NCBI GenBank assembly: GCA_030638845.1 | Contig: DAOWDW010000065.1 | Span: 1 to 6,580, forward strand | From: Candidatus Peregrinibacteria bacterium | GTDB lineage: Bacteria; Patescibacteriota; Gracilibacteria; Peribacterales; Peribacteraceae | Direction of reading: 5' to 3' | Length of the DNA: 6,580 bases | Notes under the pieces: model-generated | What the model was told of the DNA's origin: nothing | The model's input: only the letters and a program-made list of their open reading frames with translations | Databases searched by the model: none | Translations under genes and position numbers: made by a program | In this document: positions 1-5,240 of the stretch, piece after piece | Layout of the letters: each line of letters begins with the position of its first letter | How positions within the stretch are numbered: position 1 is the first letter of the stretch

Positions 1-1422
1 ATCTTTCATAACTTTTATAGCAGATCCTGGCATTTTAGAACTTCCAATATATCTTTCTGTTAATCTTAATATTGTATGTAAATTTTTATATGTACATAAA
101 ATATTCTTGCCCTTTTTCATAATTGAAAAATGTTCTGCAAGCAATACTGCAAATGTTTCTTTAGATGTAACATCTTCTAAATATATTTTTTCACATTGAT
201 TATTGATAGCAGGTTCCGATTTTAAAAATCTGTGGTACTCATCTGGAGTTGAAAGACCAATAACCCCAATTGAAGAACTTTGCAAATATCTTGCAAGCAC
301 TACTTTAATACTTGGATCTGCAGATTTTAAAAAGCCTGCAAAATCTTTTATAACTAATATAAATTTTCCAGATTTTTCGGCCCTTCCAAGTGCATTAAGC
401 AATACTTTATCCGGCTCTTTAAATCCAGAAAGTAATACATGAGTTTTAAGTTCAAGTAATCTTGTAAGCTCTTTTCCGTGCTCTACTTGATTCATTCTAA
501 TTAAAGCTCCTATGTTTTCCATCATAGATTCTTTTCCACTTTCTTGTTCTCCAACTATTACAACATTTTTGTTTCCACTTCGGGATAATATTTGAAGTGC
601 AGATTCTACTTCTGGCTTATGAAGCATTACCTTTCTTTGTATATACCTCCATACAACCTTTCCGCTTAATTCACTTGCAATTGTATCTAGCTCGTTTGTA
701 TAGCCTTGTACCCAGCTTCTTCCCATAGGACCAAAAGTTTGAACTAGTCTTTCTGGCTGTAACGGACCAACTTGCTCACTACTTTTACCAAATAGCTTTT
801 GCCATTTAATTATTTCTTTAAGATTTTCAAGAGACATATCTGCATCATTAAGTATTTGCTCAAATTCTCCTCCTCGAGAAAAGAAAACATATAGCATTAC
901 CGAAGAAGTAATTTGGCTTATTCCAAGTTCTATAGAAACTTTACGTGCATCACTTAGAAGAGAAATTACATTTTCATTTCTTGAAATATTTATTCTTTTT
1001 AAAATTTCTTTTTTATTTATCCCCATCAACTTAAACACAAAAGCACTCCTTTTAGAATTAACTGTAGCCTTCCAAAGATTCTCTGGAATTAAAAATCCCT
1101 TTCCATGAATATGGGCTAAAAGATCAAAAGAAATGTAACATGCTAAATTATTTTCATTAATAACAGGTTTTACTTTATCTTGCGAAATATGCTCTTTCAT
1201 AAATACAGATTCTATATAAAGTCCAACAAGTATTAGACCTATTAGAAAACTTAGCACTTGATAATCTGCAATCTTAAAATCATGAATTAATATTGCATCT
1301 ACAATAAATGGAGCAAGTAAAACAATATACAAAATATAACTTACAGGGCTTCCAAATATTTTATGAATAAGCCAACCTGAGTAGACGCGTGTTTGCCTTA
1401 AATTGACAAATTCTTTTTTCAC
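1..1422 (-). CDS. Membrane-anchored Clp/HSP100-like AAA+ ATPase with degenerate first ATPase domain (partial, 3' end missing)
   Basis: I read 474 codons from a GTG at 1422-1420 to the window edge with no stop. Two hydrophobic segments lie near residues 27-46 and 55-75. A Clp_N-like region follows (about 90-210), its second repeat being the more recognisable, then a linker containing GRSWVQGYT (235-243) and a ClpA/B/C-type D1 domain (about 265-474). Framing matches ClpC: ALQILSRSGNKNVVIVGE before the P-loop, IGLSTPDEY for sensor 1 and LTERYIGSSKMPGSAI near the end. Key residues are altered: Walker A is GEQESGKE (291-298, Glu for Thr/Ser), Walker B is ILVIKD (Lys-Asp for Asp-Glu), the pore-loop Tyr position looks like Glu336, and NNQCEK (407-412) stands where an arginine finger is expected. 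Family members unfold proteins, often for ClpP. I infer a structural D1, with activity, if any, in a D2 beyond the window. The start follows the upstream TAA directly; the next in-frame ATG lies after both membrane segments. Confidence 0.85.
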   Translation of the reverse strand, partial: MKKEFVNLRQTRVYSGWLIHKIFGSPVSYILYIVLLAPFIVDAILIHDFKIADYQVLSFLIGLILVGLYIESVFMKEHISQDKVKPVINENNLACYISFDLLAHIHGKGFLIPENLWKATVNSKRSAFVFKLMGINKKEILKRINISRNENVISLLSDARKVSIELGISQITSSVMLYVFFSRGGEFEQILNDADMSLENLKEIIKWQKLFGKSSEQVGPLQPERLVQTFGPMGRSWVQGYTNELDTIASELSGKVVWRYIQRKVMLHKPEVESALQILSRSGNKNVVIVGEQESGKESMMENIGALIRMNQVEHGKELTRLLELKTHVLLSGFKEPDKVLLNALGRAEKSGKFILVIKDFAGFLKSADPSIKVVLARYLQSSSIGVIGLSTPDEYHRFLKSEPAINNQCEKIYLEDVTSKETFAVLLAEHFSIMKKGKNILCTYKNLHTILRLTERYIGSSKMPGSAIKVMKD

Positions 1423-1456
1423 TTAAATTGTATAAATAGCATGTAAAATTCCTCCT
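1419..1456 (-). promoter_or_regulatory. Ribosome-binding site with 7-codon mini-ORF overlapping the ATPase GTG start
   Basis: On the minus strand a perfect AGGAGG (1456-1451) lies 8 bases before an ATG (1442-1440). That ATG opens a 7-codon frame (MLFIQFK) whose TGA stop (1421-1419) overlaps the GTG start (1422-1420) of the Clp-like gene as GTGA. The AGGAGG is 28 bases from the GTG, too far for normal initiation. Ribosomes loaded here could terminate on the mini-ORF and reinitiate at the GTG, and so could ribosomes finishing the upstream membrane protein, whose TAA immediately precedes it. The motif sits inside the upstream gene (Ala-Gly-Gly codons), so it may be coincidental. Confidence 0.35.
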
Positions 1457-1833
1457 GCTAAAATTGCAGGATAGGTTAACCAAAAAAGTAAATAAGCAAG
1501 AAAACCAGCCAATAAACAAATGTGAGATACTATTGAAAATAGTAAAGCTACCAACCTAAATAGAAGTCCAATTATTCTAGTGGTCATATTCAATGTAAAT
1601 ACTTGAGCAATCTCTCCTATATTCATTAAATTTGTAGGATATTCATCTGCAATACTTTTCCAAGGAGACAGAAGAGTTTTTAATAAAAAGATTACAGAAA
1701 TAATTTCAAAGAAAGCACGAGCGTACTTAAAATACGTTTTAATAATTTTTGTAGGATGTTCTATAAAATACCAAGGTAGGTACGAAGTTATAAAAAGTAC
1801 CATTAGTAGCCGAAGAGAGTTAAGATATCCCAT
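1423..1833 (-). CDS. Conserved small multi-pass membrane protein, partner gene of the Clp-like ATPase
   Basis: This 136-residue protein is strongly hydrophobic, with likely membrane segments near residues 5-24, 40-56, 86-106 and 108-133. A short polar stretch (about 57-85) follows the motif LLKTLLSPWKS (50-60). I recall similar small membrane proteins with a 'LKTLxSPWK' motif placed directly before Clp-like ATPase genes in Patescibacteria; that is memory, not a search. No enzymatic motif is visible and the function is unknown. It is the first gene of a minus-strand operon: its TAA stop at 1425-1423 abuts the GTG of the ATPase gene, in the same frame. The ATG at 1833-1831 lies about 27 bases from a good extended -10 box and has no Shine-Dalgarno sequence. 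The tight linkage suggests a joint membrane role with the ATPase, as adaptor or anchor, which is inference. Confidence 0.8.
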   Translation of the reverse strand: MGYLNSLRLLMVLFITSYLPWYFIEHPTKIIKTYFKYARAFFEIISVIFLLKTLLSPWKSIADEYPTNLMNIGEIAQVFTLNMTTRIIGLLFRLVALLFSIVSHICLLAGFLAYLLFWLTYPAILAGGILHAIYTI

Positions 1834-1859
1834 ATATAAGAATATTAGATATTCTATGA

Positions 1860-1888
1860 ATTATAGCATATTTTAGGAAATATTGGAA
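1860..1888 (-). promoter_or_regulatory. Extended -10 promoter for the membrane protein/Clp-like operon
   Basis: The minus strand reads TGCTATAAT at 1868-1860, a perfect TATAAT with the TGn extension. A weak -35 candidate, TTCCAA, sits at 1888-1883 with 17-base spacing. The start point would be near 1853, giving a leader of roughly 20 bases before the ATG at 1833. This arrangement supports transcription leftward from the divergent intergenic region. Confidence 0.6.
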
Positions 1889-1928
1889 TAAGGAGGTTTT
1901 AAGAGGCTAGGATATAAGTGACTAGGCT

Positions 1929-2005
1929 ATGAGCGATAAACTTTGAGCTATGAGAAATTTGAAAAAAGCAAGCTCACAGCTTATAGCTCATAACTCATAG
2001 CTTTT
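1929..2005. repeat. Inverted array of 7-bp repeats (ATGAGCT ... AGCTCAT), potential large hairpin
   Basis: Four consecutive heptamers resembling ATGAGCT occupy 1929-1956 (ATGAGCG, ATAAACT, TTGAGCT, ATGAGAA). After a 14-base A-rich spacer, five heptamers resembling the reverse complement AGCTCAT occupy 1971-2005 (AGCTCAC, AGCTTAT, AGCTCAT, AACTCAT, AGCTTTT). The arms can fold: 1924-1933 pairs with 1994-2003 (one G-U), and 1944-1954 pairs with 1980-1990 over 11 bp (one G-U), leaving a loop of about 25 bases. Decayed units may extend left to about 1904, where AGGCTA appears and recurs at 1924. It lies between divergent promoters, so a terminator role is unlikely; a regulatory, protein-binding or mobile-repeat origin is possible. 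Confidence 0.8.
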
Positions 2006-2007
2006 CT

Positions 2008-2036
2008 TTGTATCTATCAAATATTTTCCCTATTAT
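2008..2036 (+). promoter_or_regulatory. Possible promoter for tmk and downstream genes, giving a very short leader
   Basis: TATTAT at 2031-2036 (5 of 6 to the -10 consensus) is preceded at 17-base spacing by TTGTAT at 2008-2013 (3 of 6 to the -35 consensus). Transcription would start near 2043, only a few bases before the tmk ATG at 2047, implying near-leaderless translation. This agrees with the absence of a Shine-Dalgarno sequence there. AT-rich DNA makes such matches common, so this is tentative. Confidence 0.3.
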
Positions 2037-2046
2037 CTTTTCACTT

Positions 2047-2667
2047 ATGGATGGAAAATTTATAGTTATGGAAGGCCCAGATGGAAGTGGCACAAGTAAA
2101 CATAGTAGCTTACTTGCAAATAGATTAATTTTAAATGGATACGATGTAATTCTTACTGCAGAACCAACAGATGGATCTATTGGAGCAACTATTCGTACAC
2201 TACTTAAAGGAGAAAAAACATTATCACCAGAAACATTACAGCTTCTTTTTTGTGCAGATAGAGCAGAACATGTGAATAAAATTATTCAGCCAGCACTAAA
2301 TAGTGGAAAAATTGTTATTTCAGATAGATATTCTCTTTCAACTATTGTATATGGATCAGCCCTAGGAATAGATGAAAAATGGCTTTCTTCAGTTAACAAT
2401 TATTTTATTAAACCAGATTTAACGTTTATTACACTTCCACCATTTGAAGTTGGAATGGAACGTATACACAGACGACCAGAAAATGATCATTTTGAGAATG
2501 TTCCTTTTCAAAAAATAGTATATGAAGAATATGCAAAACATTCTTCAGAAAAATCTATTATTGTAGATACCTCTGGAGGAAAAGAGGATGTAGCAAAAGA
2601 AGTAACCAATCATGTACTTAAGTCATTTCCAGATTTATATTTGCCTAAAGATCTTAAAGATTATTAA
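2047..2667 (+). CDS. tmk: Thymidylate kinase (dTMP kinase) with atypical P-loop
   Basis: The 206-residue protein phosphorylates dTMP to dTDP using ATP in the cytoplasm, the step committing dTMP to DNA precursors; the length is normal for the family. Visible motifs in order are KFIVMEGPDGSG (4-15, P-loop), AEPTDGSIGATIR (38-50), FCADRAEH (68-75, substrate-binding helix), ISDRYSLSTIVYGSALG (91-107, the DRY/nucleotide-binding motif), and a lid region with ERIHRRPENDHFE (138-150). The P-loop continues GTSKHSS, so the invariant Lys of GxxxxGK(S/T) is Thr, with a Lys two residues later. I start at the ATG at 2047 because the sequence then opens MDGKFIVMEG, as family members do; the in-frame TTG at 2008 would add 13 hydrophobic residues without support. 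It is the first plus-strand gene, followed 62 bases later by folD. No Shine-Dalgarno sequence is seen. Confidence 0.93.
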   Translation: MDGKFIVMEGPDGSGTSKHSSLLANRLILNGYDVILTAEPTDGSIGATIRTLLKGEKTLSPETLQLLFCADRAEHVNKIIQPALNSGKIVISDRYSLSTIVYGSALGIDEKWLSSVNNYFIKPDLTFITLPPFEVGMERIHRRPENDHFENVPFQKIVYEEYAKHSSEKSIIVDTSGGKEDVAKEVTNHVLKSFPDLYLPKDLKDY

Positions 2668-2686
2668 AAAATTAAGATTGATACCC

Positions 2687-2697
2687 AAAGGAGGTTT
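2687..2697 (+). promoter_or_regulatory. Orphan Shine-Dalgarno-like sequence upstream of folD
   Basis: AAAGGAGGTTT is an excellent anti-SD complement but ends about 35 bases before the folD ATG at 2730. No ATG, GTG or TTG lies at normal spacing after it, and the folD frame has a TAA at 2700-2702, so folD cannot be extended up to it. It may be a vestigial site, a ribosome standby site, or chance. The same ten bases, AAGGAGGTTT, occur at 1890-1899, also with no start codon at normal spacing. Confidence 0.35.
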
Positions 2698-2729
2698 ACT
2701 AAGCACATCTTTTCGACTATTTTCTATGC

Positions 2730-3575
2730 ATGAGCGCAACAATTATTGACGGCAAAGAAGTATCTTCAAAACTACTATGTAAATTGAAACCAGATGTAAA
2801 AAGGTTAGATCCTAAACTTGTTGTTGTTCAGGTTGGCGAAGATGCTGCTAGTACAAGCTATATAAAGCAAAAAATTAAAAGCTGTGAAGTAGTTGCTATG
2901 CGAAATGAGCATAGGCATTTAAACAAAGATACAAGCATTGAAGAGTTAATGAAATGTATAGAAGAATTAAATAATAATGATGATGTAAGTGGATTTATTG
3001 TTCAATTGCCGTTGCCAGAACATCTATCTGCTTCTGTACCACAAATTATTCGTGCTATTAATCCTGCAAAAGATGTTGATGGTTTTTGCGCATATAATTT
3101 AGGAAAAATGTTTCTTTCTACAGAATTCGAGCATTTACCTCCTGCTACGCCTTCTGGAGTAATTTCACTTCTTGAATATTATAAAATTGATATTAAGGGT
3201 AAAAATGTTACGGTTATAGGGCACAGCAATACAGTTGGTAAGCCATTATCTACAATGCTTCTTAATAGAAATGCAACAGTAACTACATGCCATGAATTTA
3301 CAGATGATCTTCCAAGTCATACAAAAAGTGCAGACATACTCTGTACTGCTGTAGGAAAACCAGGTCTTATAACAGCAGACATGGTTAAAGAAGGTGCGGT
3401 AGTAATTGATATTGGAATAACTAGAACAGAAGATGGGTTAAAAGGAGATACAGATTTTGATTCAATAAAAGAAAAAGCAAGTTTTATTACACCAGTGCCC
3501 GGTGGTGTTGGACCAATGACGGTTGCGAGTTTAATACAAAATTGTGTGATGGCTAAGAAGAGACAAGTTGAATAA
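2730..3575 (+). CDS. folD: Bifunctional methylenetetrahydrofolate dehydrogenase / methenyl-THF cyclohydrolase
   Basis: The 281-residue cytosolic enzyme interconverts 5,10-methylene-THF, methenyl-THF and 10-formyl-THF with NADP(H). It has the full family layout: MSATIIDGKEV at the N-terminus; SYIKQK (43-48) with the catalytic Tyr44 and Lys48; VQLPLP (91-96); KDVDGF (114-119) with the folate-binding Asp; PATPSG (138-143); GHSNTVGKP (164-172), the dinucleotide loop with His in the usual Arg position; and PVPGGVGPMT (255-264). Length is typical. The ATG at 2730 is the only in-frame start after the upstream TAA. It lies between tmk and purF, which fits its role: 10-formyl-THF feeds purine formylation steps, and methylene-THF feeds dTMP synthesis. 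No key residue is missing and function is confident. The GHSN variant could affect cofactor preference, which is a guess. Confidence 0.97.
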   Translation: MSATIIDGKEVSSKLLCKLKPDVKRLDPKLVVVQVGEDAASTSYIKQKIKSCEVVAMRNEHRHLNKDTSIEELMKCIEELNNNDDVSGFIVQLPLPEHLSASVPQIIRAINPAKDVDGFCAYNLGKMFLSTEFEHLPPATPSGVISLLEYYKIDIKGKNVTVIGHSNTVGKPLSTMLLNRNATVTTCHEFTDDLPSHTKSADILCTAVGKPGLITADMVKEGAVVIDIGITRTEDGLKGDTDFDSIKEKASFITPVPGGVGPMTVASLIQNCVMAKKRQVE

Positions 3576-3724
3576 AAACCCAAAAAAAAAGACATGCATT
3601 ATACTCTCGTTTTTAGTATTAAGTATTTATTATCATCTCTATTTCTTGCGACAATCGTCAATATCAGTACAATGCAGATACGCAATGAGGCGAGCCTCGT
3701 TTGTTCATTTCTCTCTTCTGAAAT
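3576..3724 (+). other. folD-purF intergenic spacer with possible leader structure
   Basis: This 149-base gap begins with a run of nine A (3582-3590) and is AT-rich, with a -10-like TATACT at 3600-3605 lacking a convincing -35. Its right half is GC-richer and contains a compact hairpin at 3684-3701. TTGCG at 3646-3650 could alternatively pair with CGCAA at 3681-3685, using bases shared with that hairpin. A small open frame crossing the gap (3568-3780) starts with TTG inside folD and ends inside purF out of frame; I regard it as non-coding. No purine, THF or PRPP riboswitch motif is recognisable. Confidence 0.45.
3684..3701 (+). promoter_or_regulatory. Hairpin 23 bases upstream of purF
   Basis: AATGAGG (3684-3690) pairs with CCTCGTT (3695-3701) around a CGAG loop, giving seven pairs including one T-G. 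It is followed by a pyrimidine-rich but broken T tract (TGTTCATTTCTCTC), so it is at best a weak intrinsic terminator. Its position just before purF would suit an attenuator or a translation-modulating structure, or a partial terminator for folD transcripts. Confidence 0.35.
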
Positions 3725-5236
3725 ATGTGCGGTATAATGGCAGTTTCGGGTTACAGGGACGCAATTCAAGATTTGTATGATGGATTAATTCTTCTTCAAC
3801 ACAGAGGACAAGATGCCGCAGGAATAATGACTTACGATAATCAATTCCACCTAAAAAAGAGTAATGGAATGGTTAGAGATGTTTTTCATTCAAAATCTTT
3901 TGCAAGATTAAGAGGAAGAATGGGAGTAGGACATGTACGCTACCCAACAGCAGGCTGCTCTAGTGAATTTGAAGCACAACCATTCTTTGTAAATACTCCT
4001 TATGGTATTGCACTTTCGCATAATGGAAATTTGACTAATTCTAAAGAGCTTTCAAAAGAATTAAGAGAAAAAGAATACAGACATTTAAATACTAATTCAG
4101 ATTCTGAAGTTCTTTTAAACGAACTTTCCGTAGCAATTAAACTACAAAAACCAACTAAAAAGCTAAGTGCAGATCAGGTATTTGGTGCTGTAGAAAGAGT
4201 TTTTTCAAGATGTAAAGGTGCATATTCAGCAGTCGCATTAATTGGAGGTCAAGGAATTCTTGGATTTAGAGATCCTTATGGAATTAGACCTCTACAGCTT
4301 GGTAAAAGAACATTTGGAATGAAGGAAGAATTTATGATTGCTTCAGAAAATACTGCTTTTAGGGCATTGGACTACGAATTTGTAAAAGATATTTATCCTG
4401 GAGAAGCTGTATTTATAGATAATAATAATAATCTACATACAAAACAAATTGTAAAAAATAGCTTTAGCCCTTGTATATTTGAATGGGTTTACCTTGCAGC
4501 ACCAGATTCTATTTTAGATGGAGTTAGTGTTTATAAGGCTAGAGTTAGAATGGGTGAAGCTCTCGCTGATCAAATAAAAGAAGCAAATATAGAAATAGAT
4601 TCAGTAATTCCTATACCAGATACAGGAAGGCCAATGGCAACAGGACTTGCAGATAAATTGAAGGTTAGATACAGAGAAGGCTTTGTAAAAAACAGATACA
4701 TAGGCAGGACGTTTATAATGCCTGGTCAAAATATTCGTAAAAGAAGCTTACAATTTAAACTGCATCCAATAACTTTAGAATTTAGAAATAAATCTGTACT
4801 TTTAGTAGATGATTCAATAGTAAGGGGAAATACTAGTAAAAAAATTGTAGAAATTGCCAAGGAATCTGGAGCAAAAAAGGTATACTTTGCCTCTGCCTCT
4901 CCTCCTATTATTTCTCCAGATCCATATGGTATAGATTTACCAACAATGTCTGAGTTAATAGCTACAAACATGAGTATAGAACAAATTCGTAAATTTATAG
5001 GTGCAGACAGACTATTTTACAACACGATTGAAAATATAAGACATGCAATACAAGTTGGAAATAGAGATATTAAAAACTTTAGTGATGGCTGTTTTACTAA
5101 GTGCTATCCAACACCCGAGGTAACACCAAAGCTTCTTAGATCCATGGCGCAAAAGCGAAACAGTACTAGAAATGCATATGCAAATGAAAATACAGATGAA
5201 GAAGGAGAAAGTTATAAAATGATGAGTTTAGTTTAA
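3725..5236 (+). CDS. purF: Amidophosphoribosyltransferase (glutamine-PRPP amidotransferase)
   Basis: The 503-residue enzyme makes 5-phosphoribosylamine from PRPP and glutamine, the first committed step of de novo purine synthesis. The protein begins MCGIMAVSG, so Cys2 becomes the N-terminal nucleophile once Met is removed; there is no propeptide. Glutaminase motifs are LLQHRGQDAAGI (23-34), GHVRYPTAG (69-77), SHNGNLTN (98-105) and SDSE (125-128). RDPYGIRPL (182-190) follows. The PRTase half has CIFEWVYLAAPDS (250-262), VIPIPDTGRP (294-303), FVKNRYIGRTFIMPGQ (320-335) and the PRPP loop VLLVDDSIVRGNT (358-370). These resemble the E. coli type; the Cys set that binds a 4Fe-4S cluster in the Bacillus type is incomplete (C250 and C456 present, others absent). 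Length nearly equals E. coli PurF. The start is fixed by the Cys; no Shine-Dalgarno is present. purD follows after 4 bases. Confidence 0.98.
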   Translation: MCGIMAVSGYRDAIQDLYDGLILLQHRGQDAAGIMTYDNQFHLKKSNGMVRDVFHSKSFARLRGRMGVGHVRYPTAGCSSEFEAQPFFVNTPYGIALSHNGNLTNSKELSKELREKEYRHLNTNSDSEVLLNELSVAIKLQKPTKKLSADQVFGAVERVFSRCKGAYSAVALIGGQGILGFRDPYGIRPLQLGKRTFGMKEEFMIASENTAFRALDYEFVKDIYPGEAVFIDNNNNLHTKQIVKNSFSPCIFEWVYLAAPDSILDGVSVYKARVRMGEALADQIKEANIEIDSVIPIPDTGRPMATGLADKLKVRYREGFVKNRYIGRTFIMPGQNIRKRSLQFKLHPITLEFRNKSVLLVDDSIVRGNTSKKIVEIAKESGAKKVYFASASPPIISPDPYGIDLPTMSELIATNMSIEQIRKFIGADRLFYNTIENIRHAIQVGNRDIKNFSDGCFTKCYPTPEVTPKLLRSMAQKRNSTRNAYANENTDEEGESYKMMSLV

Positions 5237-5240
5237 TATT

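Noticed and set aside
203..442. Plus-strand open frame of 79 codons
   Set aside because: It lies antisense within the Clp-like gene, whose frame has recognisable domain content; the plus-strand product resembles nothing and has no start signals.
1926..2009. Heptamer hairpin plus TTTTCTTT as a rho-independent terminator
   Set aside because: It lies between divergently transcribed genes, so no gene transcript would need to end there, and the T tract is interrupted; a repeat or regulatory interpretation fits better.
2008..2046. Upstream TTG start for tmk, adding 13 residues
   Set aside because: The extension is hydrophobic and unlike the family N-terminus, falls on the putative promoter just after the heptamer array, and has no ribosome-binding site; MDGKFIVMEG from the ATG at 2047 matches family starts.
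3317..3595. Minus-strand open frame over the folD 3' end; similar frames at 4726-4971, 5228-5647 and 5957-6262
   Set aside because: All are antisense shadows of folD, purF or purD, which have complete motif sets on the plus strand.
3576..3724. Purine, THF or PRPP riboswitch upstream of purF
   Set aside because: I could not match any conserved core or stem arrangement of these riboswitch classes; only a small hairpin is visible.
3568..3780. 70-codon open frame across the folD-purF spacer
   Set aside because: It starts with TTG inside folD, overlaps purF out of frame, lacks a ribosome-binding site and has no recognisable protein features.
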